64,000 nucleotides of DNA, taken from assembly GCA_019044685.2 (NCBI GenBank), contig JAGTXX020000009.1, positions 186,001-250,000 on the forward strand, written 5' to 3'. This document shows positions 1 to 10,210 of this stretch, one piece after another. The translations under genes were made by a program, and so were the position numbers. This stretch comes from Nannochloris sp. 'desiccata'. Its lineage: Eukaryota; Chlorophyta; Trebouxiophyceae; Chlorellales; Chlorellaceae. The notes beneath the pieces are model-generated. The model was not told the origin of the DNA, did not search any database, and worked only from the letters and a program-made list of their open reading frames with translations. The stretch's first letter is position 1. Each line of letters starts with the position of its first letter.

Positions 1-430
1 GATAATTTACCAATTTTGCTGACGCGAAGCACACACAAATTACAAACCATTTGTTGACCATACCACCATCACCACCACTGTCTTTGTGGTTTTCCCCCTT
101 TTTTTGTTTTTGAGAAAACTCACTTTTAAGATTTTTTTTTGAAAATAAGATTTGACGACACACTTTTTTGAATTCACTACTTTTTTTAAACAATAACCCG
201 GACGTGCACTTGTTTTCTTCATATTTCCATTGCCTCTCTGCCCGTTCTTTTAAAAAGAAGCGGCGTTGTCCTTCTCCTTTTTTCAACGCCTTGCCATTTC
301 CCGACAATAAAACCCATTTCTACACAATTTTTCTGACCTGTCCTCACGTGTAAGACATCAATATAATTTCATTTACAAATCAATCAATCAAAACAAGGAA
401 TAGAAAGCAACAGCAAAGTTTTGTTTTTTC
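1..430. other. AT-rich spacer at window start
   Basis: No convincing coding region was seen on either strand; the short open frames here are low-complexity T/A-rich sequence. The right end holds the 3' UTR of the next gene (minus strand), including TTACA at 373-377, which reads TGTAA on the minus strand about 54 nt after that gene's stop. Confidence 0.5.
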
Positions 431-831
431 TTATTTGCGGAAGCGGCCCGACTTAGAATCTCTCTGTTGCATTTCAGAAGCAGCATCAGCACCTGTAAAA
501 TGTGGAGATCAGATGGGAGATAATCAGTTACAGTAGTGTTGTATTGGTTTATCAGCTTAAAATACGTACCAGGCTTAAGGCCGAGGCTGAAGAAGAGGAG
601 GGCGGCAGCCGAGACGACTACAGCCAGGCCAGCGACAACGGGGAGGGGAGCATCAACGGTACCAGGGGCGCCTTCCGCAATGTCGAAAATGAAGCTGACG
701 TCAGGGAGAGCTTTGGCAGCCACAGGGCGAGGAGATACGAAAGCAGATTTGGAAGTCATCTGATTTACACGTTGAACGCGAGATGCGCAGGGCACAATGC
801 GGGTTTGGGAGAAAACAGTAGCGGCAATCAT
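431..831 (-). CDS. small plastid (thylakoid-type) single-pass membrane protein, two exons
   Basis: Exons are 831-570 and 492-431, joined across a 77-nt intron (donor GTACGT, acceptor TTTACAG), giving 107 aa. The first ~40 residues are Ser/Ala/Arg-rich with almost no acids, like a plastid transit peptide. A hydrophobic segment of about 20 residues (DAPLPVVAGLAVVVSAAALL) follows an acidic patch. Reading through the intron gives an unrelated tail, whereas splicing gives a short charged tail ending SKSGRFRK, which supports the junction. Size and layout resemble small photosystem or thylakoid assembly proteins, but I do not recognise the family. CLN3 lies head-to-head about 250 bp away. Confidence 0.7.
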
Positions 832-1030
832 TTTGATGATCTTTCAGTAAACCAAGAAACAGAAGATGGAGCGATTTATAGATCCGAAAGCAAGCAAATT
901 TTTGTGAGCTGGCATTTTTCTGAAGTTCAATTTTATCTGAAGAATTAAATGCGCTATTAATTTTTTTACAAAAGAGTGCTCACGACAGTCGCAATATGCT
1001 GATGTGTGTGTATTTAAAAGCTGCCTCTTT

Positions 1031-1058
1031 TGGGCAAATCATGCCCAAACAAATCTAG
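1031..1058 (+). promoter_or_regulatory. hairpin and 5-codon uORF in the CLN3 leader
   Basis: TGGGCA (1031-1036) and TGCCCA (1042-1047) form a perfect 6-bp inverted repeat with a 5-nt spacer. The overlapping ATG at 1041 opens a five-codon reading frame ending TAG at 1058, 22 nt before the ATG chosen for CLN3. If transcribed, both could slow initiation. The transcript start is not known, so this is a suggestion only. Confidence 0.3.
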
Positions 1059-1080
1059 TTTGATCACAAATTTGGACACG

Positions 1081-2529
1081 ATGAAAACTTCATTCGAAAT
1101 AATGGAGCCTGCCTTTGAAGCTCGCAGCGAATCACGCCGAAATATGGCTGCATTCTGGCTCTTAGGCATCTTCAATAACGCTGCATATGTGATTATGATC
1201 GCATCTGCAGTCTCAATCAGCCATGCTGCTGTCGGCTTGGTCTACGCTTCTGCTGTCCTCCCTGGTTTGATTTTAAAAGCCACCGCTCCATACTGGATCC
1301 ACAACATTTCGTACGCCACCCGCATAATACTAGCTGCACTACTAATGTCTAGCTCCTACGCTATGGTTGCTTTAAATACCACCCGCACACTACAATTAAC
1401 AGGCGTTGTTCTTGCCTCTCTCCAAGGAGCCCTCGGCGAAGCGACCTGCCTTAGTATGAGTTCGTTTTACAGCTCCCCTAAGGCGACGATAACTATGTGG
1501 AGCAGTGGAACTGGAGCAGCAGGTATTTTTGGGTACCTATGGGTCAACTCACTCCATGTTTTTGGAGGGTTTAGTTTTTTCACAACATTAATGGCGGCGC
1601 AAGTTACTGTCGCTGCATTTTTAGCTGCGTTTTTTGTGCTATTAGAATCCCCAGAAGCGAGAGCAAAGCAAGTGAAGGAATTGATTGATGCAGATGAACA
1701 GTTGGTTGGTGCTGCAATGGATGCGTTAGATTCATCACAGCCAAGCTTTTCTAGTTATCTTAGTTTTAGTGGCAGTCGTAGTGGTAATTTGGAAGAGGGC
1801 GCTGCTGCTGCTGGTGGTGGTGCCGCGGCAGCTGCCAATGTGAGAAGTAACGCAAGTGGCAGCAGTACCCTGGATAGCAACGAAACCACAGGTCTACTAT
1901 ACCAAGAAAGGAATCCACAAAACCTACAGTATTCTCCACCTAGGCGTACATTAAGTAAATCCTCAAAAGCAAATAGAATGTCAACACAAGAACGCTTTTC
2001 TCAATTTTTATCGTTATGGCCGTATACAGTGCCTTTATTTTTAGTTTATGCAGCCGAGTACGTCATGCAAGCGGGTGTCTGGGCATCTATAGGCATTCCG
2101 GATGTTGGATCTGCAGAGAATAGACAGACATTTTATTCTTTAAGCAATTTCATGTATCAAACAGGTGTCTTTCTAAGTCGAAGCAGCGGAATGGTGTGGT
2201 CTGCAAATAAAAAAATACTGTGGATTATGCCAATAGCGCAAGTTGCGCTGTTAGTATTCTTCGTAAGTGTTGCAGTGACGCATTTTTGGTATAGTTGGAT
2301 GCTGTTGATACCTGCTGGGTGTGCTGGGCTGCTGGGGGGTGCTGTGTATGTCAATGCATTTACCTTGCTGGCGAGAGAAGTTGAACCACAGTATCGAGAA
2401 TTTTCATTAGGTGCAGCGAGTGTAGCTGATTCGGCAGGGATTGCAGTGGCCGATATTGGTGCTATTTTTATTCAAGGGTGTCTGTTTAAAGCCAATGGTC
2501 TGGTAGGTGTAGCTGATTTTGCTTGTTGA
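1081..2529 (+). CDS. CLN3: CLN3/battenin-family endolysosomal membrane protein
   Basis: Single exon of 482 aa. The N-terminal block NMAAFWLLGIFNNAAYVIMI closely matches the battenin signature around the first membrane helix. About ten further hydrophobic segments follow, split by a Ser/Gly/Ala-rich cytoplasmic loop at about residues 225-310. The conserved region near LGEATCLSMSSFY also fits. CLN3 proteins sit in the lysosomal or vacuolar membrane and are linked to pH homeostasis and glycerophosphodiester export. The frame is open upstream to a TTG at 1030, but the first in-frame ATG is 1081. The C terminus is short after the last helix. Confidence 0.9.
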   Translation: MKTSFEIMEPAFEARSESRRNMAAFWLLGIFNNAAYVIMIASAVSISHAAVGLVYASAVLPGLILKATAPYWIHNISYATRIILAALLMSSSYAMVALNTTRTLQLTGVVLASLQGALGEATCLSMSSFYSSPKATITMWSSGTGAAGIFGYLWVNSLHVFGGFSFFTTLMAAQVTVAAFLAAFFVLLESPEARAKQVKELIDADEQLVGAAMDALDSSQPSFSSYLSFSGSRSGNLEEGAAAAGGGAAAAANVRSNASGSSTLDSNETTGLLYQERNPQNLQYSPPRRTLSKSSKANRMSTQERFSQFLSLWPYTVPLFLVYAAEYVMQAGVWASIGIPDVGSAENRQTFYSLSNFMYQTGVFLSRSSGMVWSANKKILWIMPIAQVALLVFFVSVAVTHFWYSWMLLIPAGCAGLLGGAVYVNAFTLLAREVEPQYREFSLGAASVADSAGIAVADIGAIFIQGCLFKANGLVGVADFAC

Positions 2530-4300
2530 CTGGAGGGCTCCTTGGGAGCAAAATTAAAATTAAATTTCATTTTTATTTTTTTTATTTCTTATTTCATGCC
2601 ATTATGTGTCTAGTAGTTTAACTTGATATGCGAAAGATAACGGGAAATGCAGCCAAAGCAAAGGGCTCCTTCCTTTGGCGTTGGAGCCCTCGTTAAGTAG
2701 ACCGTTCTGCAACAGAGAGAGTCATTTATTATGAGTGCAGCACCCGCTCGCTGCCTGTACATGTAGTAACTGGGCGCCAGCCACCCTTTTGTAAAATTGA
2801 GTTTAGAGCTGATCGCAAAAGTTTCAACGAGCAGGTGCTGCCGTTCCTTCCCAAAGCAAACCTCTCTTCTAGCGCTGTTGCTATCGATATTTTTACGCCT
2901 GGGTTCCTGGGCTTGTATGTAGAGCAAAGATCTTATGTTTTCATTTCTCTGATATGTTTGAAACAGAAACTCCCTATGCAGAGATTGGAGCAGCATGCAA
3001 TGAAATGAAGGCTACTTCCGTTGCTTTATAGTTCATAGGCGCCACCCATCTGGATTTTTTTTTTTTTTTTTGAAATGGAAACTTTCTACAAGACGTATGT
3101 TAATTGTGAACATGTGCCTGTTCGTTGTGCAGACAATTCTAACACTCGCATCATACGGCGGGGCTGGGTCTATTACAATCCGTCCTGTTCTGCTTTTTTA
3201 TTTCATGTACCTAGATAGCTAGAGTTTTTGTTGCTCTGAATGCCCTTTTTCCGAAAAGTTGGAAGTGAAGAAAGGGTGGAAGAGTTCTCACCAAAAGGAG
3301 TGCAAGGTGGTGAAATAGCCTATTAAAGCTGTTGATACTCCTCTGATTTATTAGTAAGTGCACCATGTGTAGCTAGAATATTAGTAGGAATCAGTGCATC
3401 TATACTCAAAGTCCATTGCGCCCTCGGATATTTTTATTGCTTCTAGGGCCAGGCGCCCTATTTCACTGGCTGTGGAAATTGATAATATAATTCAAGTCTC
3501 TGTTTCCTTGCGTCTATACAGCCATTCTGAGCGTCCTTTATATAACTCTTTATGCCACGGTTATGGTCGGTTAATTAATCCTTGATTATTTGATTATTAG
3601 CTATGCGTGTAGAGGCAACGCGTTTTCCTCCAACCACTTTTCGAGGCGTCGACGACGAGTGATTTTTCTTTTCTGTGGTTACATATTTAATATACCTTGA
3701 GCAAAGTTAATAAATGCAATCGATCAATCACGCTGTAAATAGTGAACTAGTGGAGCATCACACAAAACCCAGACCTCTAGAATTCCTGCTCTGTTCTTCT
3801 CTCTCTCTTTTGTTAAAAAACCATCCAAGTACCCACTGCCAAGTTTTGCCCCAAGGACAGCTTTGTCCCATTCAGCCAGTTCCACTGCCTGGCAGCGCGT
3901 TTTATTCCTTCCTTTTCCCTTTTCAATGACGGATGCGCGTCATCAGGGCCTGCGCTGCTGGTTTTAGTGCTTTGTTGCTTAGGCCGAGGACAACTAGCAG
4001 CTGAAGAAGAAGCACCCGCAGTGTTGGGGAAAAGCATGCGCTGATAAGCTAAACGCTCCATATTCTAGCTACAATTAAAAATATATGCAGCTGTAAGAAA
4101 GAAATAATTGTCCCTGTAGGGAGTGGAGAGCTGTAAATAGTATTTCAGCAAGTCCAAAGCGAGCTTGCCTTCCTGCCAGCTAGGCGCCTCTGGTGCACAT
4201 TATTTTTCGAGTACAGCTTGACCTCTTTACATTTAAATCTAATTTACAAATTAACAACTATTAAGCAAAAGAAACACATAGTCCAGCAGAATGTGCATAT
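2530..4300. other. 1.8-kb spacer without a supported gene
   Basis: It starts with a GCTCC/GGAGC hairpin (2537-2549) just after the CLN3 stop, then interleaved inverted repeats at 2653-2689. Open frames exist at 2610-2996 (minus, 128 codons) and 3813-4061 (minus, 82 codons). Neither shows a recognisable motif, splice support or biased composition, so I do not call them. A poly(T) run lies near 3055-3070. The rest is AT-rich. Confidence 0.4.
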
Positions 4301-4744
4301 TTACTCTTCTCCTTTATGCACCAAGCCGCGTTCCTGCATCAAGCGACCCACCTCTCTTTCAACGTCCCCTCCTTTGCCAATTTGCGATCTGTGAAATTCG
4401 GATAGCGCTTTTGCAGCAGGACTCTCTTTATGAACAATGCCTGTTTCGCGCTGTTCTCTCTTGCTTAGATGAGAGGCTGCAGCCTTCATCACACCAACGG
4501 GGTTGTGCGGAACTTGTTCTGCCTGATATTTACTAAACCTTGCTTCTGCTGCATTTACAATAGCACGAGCTAGCACCTGTTCGCAAGTAAAAAGCAAACT
4601 TGAGTTATTTCTCGAATCCAAGCTGCGCATAGGGCATCCAAGGCTTGAAAATCACGCGGAGGGCTTTCACATAGTATTCGACCACTAACTCACCTCTGGC
4701 TTGTCAAAGTTTGCTCCATGAAGGCCTCCTAGATGATCTGCCAT
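4301..4744 (-). CDS. unknown small soluble protein, two exons
   Basis: Exons are 4744-4694 and 4576-4301, joined phase 0 across a 117-nt intron (GTGAGT ... GAACAG), giving 108 aa. It starts MADHLGGLHGANFDKPE and continues into a charged, Ala/Glu/Lys-rich, predicted helical body with no signal peptide or membrane segment. Composition and the tail HKGEE are LEA-like, but I do not recognise a family. It is divergent from the CCDC39-like gene, sharing about 340 bp of upstream DNA. The splice junctions are good and the short first exon with its own ATG makes this more likely a gene than chance. Confidence 0.6.
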
Positions 4745-5086
4745 CTTGCTGTTTATGTATGCGTGTGAGTTAAAATGCAATAATGAACTTATTTTATGAT
4801 TTTAGATTGGGCGAGGGGCTATGTTCTACTGCTGTTGCACGCACACGTCTGACGGAAGTTGCTGCGAAGTAACTGACTTGAATCGATTAGTCACTGACTT
4901 TGACCAAAATTTCGTTCAGCGTTTTAAAGTTTAAAATCGGCATTTAATAATATTCGACAGAAATAAAGGGTCTTTTTAATACATATAAACTTATACTTAA
5001 TGATCTATGTGTGTAACAGCCAGTAATCAGTCATTATTCAAGTATTATTTGTTCCCCTCTAGCGCCGGCCATTTTTGACTGTAAAA
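4745..5086. other. shared upstream region of two divergent genes
   Basis: AT-rich intergenic DNA between the unknown 108-aa gene and the CCDC39-like gene. It presumably contains both promoters; I see no clear motif. Confidence 0.35.
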
Positions 5087-7415
5087 ATGCTTCTGCCTGT
5101 GCCAGACATTCTCCTCGACAGCGAAGCCTCCAAGCTCTGCAATGAAATACAGGTGTTCTATTTGGCTATCTTTTACTTGTATTAAACTGTTTCATAGGCG
5201 AGGTAAAGAAATAATTCAAATCTCCCGGCCTCTTCTTTACTCTGTAGGACTTGGAAGCGAAGCTAGTACACCTACAAGAGCAAGCAGAGACAGAAGACAA
5301 GGCGTGTAGCCACCTAAGTAGATCAATTGATACCCTAAAGACCCAAATCCCTCATAATAAGTCTCAGGTCAGTAAATGTAAATGTACTTCGATATCGCCT
5401 GTACCGCTACAAGTTAATTTCTCTCTCCATCTCCTCTGTTGCAGTTAAATGAGCTCACCAATATAATTAGTCTGCACAATTCAGCACTTGAGTTAAAGCG
5501 TCGAGAAGCAGCCCACGCCAAGGAATTTATAGCAGCCCAGCACGCTCAGCAGGCAAGCCTTGACGCTCTGGCGCTGCGTTTTGAAAACGACTGCCTGAAA
5601 TCAGAAGACCGCTTGGAGGAGCTTGAAAATCTTAATATATCGATTAAAAATGATTACAACCAATGGAATTTGACTGAAGATGAGCGCAAGGAAGTCATCG
5701 ACAGGGCTGTGCAAGAAGGAAAAGTTCAAAGCCGGGAAATGGCAGAGCTTCATCGACAGCTCGAAGCTTCCTCTATAGAGGCAGCTACAGCCAACCAAGC
5801 ATGTAAACTGCAGAAATCAAAGACAAAAACCTCAAATATGCAAGTAGAGAATATTAGGAAAGCTCTGAGTGCTGCTCAGGAAGAGGCTGCAGTGCTGAGA
5901 CGCAGGTTGGACGAAACCGAGCTTGCTTTAGTGGAGCGCACTACAGCGCTGGAAAGGGAGGCAAGATCAGCCATTGCAGCTGACGAGGAGCTTATTAAAG
6001 CAAGAAACCAGGTGGAAATTGCGAAAGGGGGACTGGATGCTGAACTTGCTGCTGGAAAAGAACTCTCCATGGCGGCAGCAAGTGCTGAGAGGAGACACGT
6101 GGATGTAGAAAGACGCGCCAGAACAGTACAGAGTTTATTGAACGATGCCAGACAGGATCAAACGGTTGCACAAATGGAACTTCGGCAAAGGGATGTTGAT
6201 TCAAAACAGGCAAAGGCCTTTGCCCAAGCGAAGCTAGCGCAAGCTGGCCATTCTGCTCGATATCTAGCCGAGTTGTTGCAGAAACATCGGGAGATGGAAG
6301 AGGCGATAGAAGGTCATGAAACTGTAGAGAAAAGCTCTAAAGAACGGCAATCTGTAGTTATAGCTCATGTTAAAGGGGTAAAACAGCAAAATGATGGCCT
6401 AGATAAGAAGATAGCTGAGCTTTCAAAACAGAAAATACTATTGCAGCAAGAGAGAGAATCCCTAAAAGAAAGGTGTCTTGACCGTGAGACTGTGCTTTCT
6501 GACACGCAAGCCCAAAGCAACGCTCTTGATTCTAAAGCTGAGAAACTACGTGAACAGCTGCAACATCATGAAGGAGCCCTGTATCGAGTAGATTTTCAAC
6601 TGTTGATGGCAAAAAGAGCAGCAGCTCTAGCAACATTGGCAGCCGAACCCGGGATCGGCCTTCACAATCAGAGCCCAGCGTCTCGCCGAGTACTGAAACA
6701 AGAGCTTCAAACCGATCTGGAGAAATCTAGAATCGCTCAAAAAAAACAAGTACGTACTGTGTGGGATGTAGAAGCAGCAGCCCAGCACGTGGGGGATGCT
6801 GCCTCAGCCCTTCAAGAAGAAGTCAACAAAATTTCTGAACAACAAAAAATTGAAGAACTAGCGCTAAAAACAGCAGAATCCAACCTTCGAGCTTCTACAA
6901 TAGCCCGAGAAAATGCACAAATGGCTGTAGATAGGGCATCAATGACTCTCGCACGAAGCCAAAAAGGCTTTGCAGACAAAGCACGAACAGTTTTGCAACT
7001 CTCTGCAGCTGTCGAAGAGGGCGAACTTTCTTTCAAAAACCGGGCAAGCGAGCTTGAAAACAAGCTACAGGAGCTTTCTGTAGACCATCATGCAGCTGTA
7101 AACGCCTTACAGGCATCAAAGAATGCTTTGACGCCTCGCACGGTCGCTGTTTCTACTGCTTCGGCGACGCTATCTACTTTACAGTTGAAAACCCAGCTAG
7201 CGACGCCAGCCGAGACTGAAGAAAGAAAGGAGAAGACTGCAACCACTGAAGGAGGTGTCGCTGGCGTATGTGCTGAATTACAGCGTCAAGTAGAAGAACT
7301 CCAAGCTGCTTTGGCTACAGCAGAGGCAGATTGTGATGTTTTAGAGCATGCACTCACAGCTCAAAAAGAAGCCACTGCTCTCGCCAACCGCTGCAAGCTT
7401 AAGGTGTATTCATAA
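5087..7415 (+). CDS. coiled-coil protein, CCDC39/FAP59-like
   Basis: Exons are 5087-5152, 5248-5367 and 5445-7415, all phase 0, giving 718 aa. Almost the whole protein is heptad-rich coiled coil. The N-terminal order (PVPDILL, then a NELTNIISLHNSALELKRRE block, then a W-containing DYNQWNLTEDERKEVI stretch) and the central ALYRVDFQLLMAKRAAA resemble CCDC39. That protein, with CCDC40, forms the 96-nm ruler that positions dynein arms and radial spokes on ciliary doublets. It is shorter than animal CCDC39 (about 940 aa), and the reading frame ends just before the convergent uL29m gene. Another long coiled-coil family cannot be excluded by eye. Confidence 0.55.
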
Positions 7416-7512
7416 ACTCTATAGGAACGGAACTAGAAAGCTGTTGAAATTACAGTACAATAGATTAAAGTTCACTTGTGTTGGATATTTTTATAGTATT
7501 GTTACAATATAT

Positions 7513-8197
7513 CTACATTGAATCTATAAATGCTTTTAATTGCATTCGCATGTGTAGGTCCTCATGTTCCTTTAATCTCTCCGACATGACTTGTTTGATT
7601 CTATTCATGCCCTTTCGGACTTTAGTGAGTCTAGAGGGGTCTGGCATTTGTGTTCTAGCACGTGCATAAGCGAGTTTCTCTGATTGGAGTAAATTACGTT
7701 CTTTAGCGAGCACAAACCTGCAGAGAGGGAAGCAGGACACCAAAATTTAGTAAAACTTTAAATGACGGTGGTGGCGGTAGTCGTGGCAAAGCAGAAAACT
7801 GATCATGTTTAAGTATATAAATCACTTTAGGTCTCTGGAAATTCTATAAATGGTTCTCAAATGTACACTTCAACTAACTTACCATAGCTTGTGGAGGTCA
7901 TCCCAAGATTTTTGTCTCAAATCCTTTGCCGTCCATGCTTGGCCTGCAACGATTCAAAAGTATAGCAGTGGAAGGTCAGCAGGAATCAGAATCAACAACA
8001 TCATGATACATACCATCTTCAACATAACGGCCGTATTCAACTCTACTAAACGCACCTATACTTTGCAATGGTTCTCCCTCTTTTGGAAATTTAGGGATGA
8101 TCTCCTCTAAACCTTGAACACGGCTCGTTGTAGATAGAGCGCACGCTCCTCTAAATATGATGTATAGTGCGGACTGCTTGAATGTCCTTGCCAACAT
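7513..8197 (-). CDS. MRPL47: mitochondrial ribosomal protein uL29m (MRPL47 type)
   Basis: Exons are 8197-8014, 7943-7883 and 7717-7513, giving 149 aa. The junctions rebuild the family core: GQAWTAKDLRQKSWDDLHKLW followed by FVLAKERNLLQSEKLAYAR, matching the W-x-x-x-x-L-R-x-K-S-x-x-D-L-H-x-L-W and LKERN motifs of mitochondrial uL29. The Arg-rich N-terminal stretch fits a mitochondrial presequence. uL29 sits beside the exit tunnel of the large subunit. The introns (70 and 165 nt) have GTATGT/GCAG and GTAAGT/GCAG borders. The gene converges with the CCDC39-like gene, and TTACA at 7502-7506 gives a minus-strand TGTAA just after the stop. Confidence 0.85.
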
Positions 8198-8459
8198 TGG
8201 GCCTTGCTGTACACCAATTATAATGTTGTAAATGTGATTGAGTTAATTTGTCACAGCTTCTTTGTTAATTTAATCTGTGGGTTTACAACTCAAAAACACA
8301 AATGTACAATCAAGACGGACAAATTTATGAAACATGGTGATTTGCTTTCAGCAACTTATAAAGAACACATTTTGATGGCGCCACAGCGCGTTTGGCAGCC
8401 CGCCGCAGCACAGGCTTGAGAAGCTTCACTACCTTTACATTAACCTCTCCTAATCTAAT

Positions 8460-9845
8460 TTAGATCCTCTCTACTACTCTTAATTTCGCACTCCGACTCC
8501 TCGGGTTTTCCTTTTCTTCTTCCTCCCCCGGCACCACTGGCCTTCTGGTCAAAATTTTCACCATTGCCTCCCCTTCAATCCTCTCATCAAACGGGAGACA
8601 ATACGAAGGCAATGGCTCATCAGTAGGCGCCATCCCTGCAGCTTGACGAAACGCCCATTTCACTATCCGATCCTCTAGTGAATGGAAGGTAATCACCGCT
8701 AATCTACCCCCTGGAGCGAGTGCCTTGACTGCAGCAGGAATCGCTTCAGAGACACTTTGAAGCTCTCCATTAACTGCTATTCTCAAAGCTTGAAATGTCC
8801 GTGTTGCTGGATGGATTCCTTTACTCCCGTTTTTGCCTTTACCACCGCCGTAGCCACCACCACCAGGGTTTCCGATTGCCTTTACTAGCTGATGTGTCGT
8901 CAAGATTGGCGACTCTTCTCTCGCACTGGCGATTTTTCTTGCAATCGATTTCCAATACCTCTCCTCCCCAAATTCTTTAATAATTTTTCCTAATTGTGCT
9001 TCTGGCCATGTATTTACAGCGAGTTCTGCACTTATAAGGGCTTCTGGATCCATTCGCATGTCTAATGGGCCATCTCTAATGAAACTGAAACCACGCTCAG
9101 AGAGATCTACTTGCATGGAGGAGATACCTAAATCTAATAACATCGCATCTACATGGCCATATATAGGTGTAGAAGTAGAAGTAATGTTAGAGAGGTGGGA
9201 GAGGACGGTACCCATGGCAGCAAAGTTGCTACGAACAAGCAATGCGGTCGATGGACTTTTTCTTTTGCCATCACCACCACCGCCGCCGCCACTACCACCA
9301 AAAATTTCTTCTTTATTCTCATTTATTAAGTTTGGTATGCCACTTTTGGGGTCAACAGTAACGGGTATTACATGCGAGCCGTGCTTTGTAAGTCGTTCCC
9401 CAGCTAATTTATGAGCCAGAGGGTCCAAATCAAAACCAACCAGAGTTTCGAGCTCAGGATGTTGAGCGACCACTCGAGAAGCATGACCACCTGCACCCAG
9501 CGTGCCATCTACATAGACACGGACGTTGATATCTTGAAAGAAACCCATGATTTCTTCTATTAGGACAGGAACGTGGGGAGCAGCAGAGTCTGCGGGGTCT
9601 TGCTCATCTTGTTGTTTTTGTTTTCGAATTCCTTGAGACGCGGTGGCGGCTTCAGATGTTGCACGGCTCCTGCTATTACTGCTTGCAGAAAAATGGTAAT
9701 TTACAAAACATGGAGTTCTGTAAAATGAAGGGTACCGAGAGTAGATAGATTTACTGAAAGAGCAAGGCCGGGGTTGTAGCTGGCTTGTAGTATGACGCAG
9801 CGGAGCTAGGCGACGGGACATTGCTGTGATCAGTAGTTTTGCCAT
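8460..9845 (-). CDS. rsmH: rRNA (cytosine-N4) methyltransferase, RsmH/METTL15 family
   Basis: Single exon of 461 aa. After an organelle-targeting-like N terminus (~90 residues, Arg/Ser-rich) comes HVPVLIEEIMGFF and the SAM site VDGTLGAGGHA, then LLDLGISSMQVD, the GPLDMRMD block, LRIAVNGEL and VITFHSLEDRIVK. These are the ordered RsmH motifs. RsmH methylates N4 of the decoding-site cytidine of small-subunit rRNA in bacteria; eukaryotic members act in mitochondria or plastids. A Gly-rich insertion (GGSGGGGGGDG) and another near GGGGYGGGKG interrupt the core. The frame is open to a TTG at 9863, but ATG at 9845 is the first standard start. Which organelle it serves is not decided by the sequence. 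Confidence 0.93.
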   Translation of the reverse strand: MAKLLITAMSRRLAPLRHTTSQLQPRPCSFSKSIYSRYPSFYRTPCFVNYHFSASSNSRSRATSEAATASQGIRKQKQQDEQDPADSAAPHVPVLIEEIMGFFQDINVRVYVDGTLGAGGHASRVVAQHPELETLVGFDLDPLAHKLAGERLTKHGSHVIPVTVDPKSGIPNLINENKEEIFGGSGGGGGGDGKRKSPSTALLVRSNFAAMGTVLSHLSNITSTSTPIYGHVDAMLLDLGISSMQVDLSERGFSFIRDGPLDMRMDPEALISAELAVNTWPEAQLGKIIKEFGEERYWKSIARKIASAREESPILTTHQLVKAIGNPGGGGYGGGKGKNGSKGIHPATRTFQALRIAVNGELQSVSEAIPAAVKALAPGGRLAVITFHSLEDRIVKWAFRQAAGMAPTDEPLPSYCLPFDERIEGEAMVKILTRRPVVPGEEEEKENPRSRSAKLRVVERI

Positions 9846-9873
9846 TTCTTTGGGTAATAACAAGCTTTATCTT

Positions 9874-10203
9874 TTAGCTCTGTTTGATGGTCTTTGTAGA
9901 GGTAGAACTTCCGCGAATCAACAAGATAATCCAGACAATGAAAGCAGCAAGGTGCAATAAAATTAATGCTGCAAGTGCAGGGCCAAGACTGAAAATAGCG
10001 TCCAACATCTTTGGTGTTCTCCAGTTGAATAAGATGCACAAAATTTTAGTTGTTACAACGGAATATACAATTGTAAATAAGCATGGGAGAAAAAGAAAAG
10101 GAGCTTCACTTGAAAACATTATTTTTTTGACGCTCGGTGCTGAAATGAACAAACCCTCTAGAGGTGGCGTTAGAAGAACAAACCCTTGGTTTTTCATCGC
10201 CAT
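9874..10203 (-). CDS. unknown two-helix membrane protein
   Basis: 109 aa from the ATG at 10203; in-frame ATGs also occur at 10251-10245, inside the upstream cysteine-rich gene. It has two long hydrophobic segments, around APFLFLPCLFTIVYSVV and ALAALILLHLAAFIVWIILL, and a Ser/Thr/Lys-rich tail. No family is recognised. Its preferred start lies only 7 nt after the stop of the 57-aa gene on the same strand, so the two ORFs may share one mRNA. RsmH follows immediately downstream on the same strand. Confidence 0.5.
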   Translation of the reverse strand: MAMKNQGFVLLTPPLEGLFISAPSVKKIMFSSEAPFLFLPCLFTIVYSVVTTKILCILFNWRTPKMLDAIFSLGPALAALILLHLAAFIVWIILLIRGSSTSTKTIKQS

Positions 10204-10210
10204 GTCATAA

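Noticed and set aside
2610..2996. 128-codon minus-strand frame downstream of CLN3
   Set aside because: No recognisable motif or splice support, and it overlaps the inverted repeats in the likely 3' UTR.
3813..4061. 82-codon minus-strand frame
   Set aside because: Composition and context do not support coding; no family resemblance.
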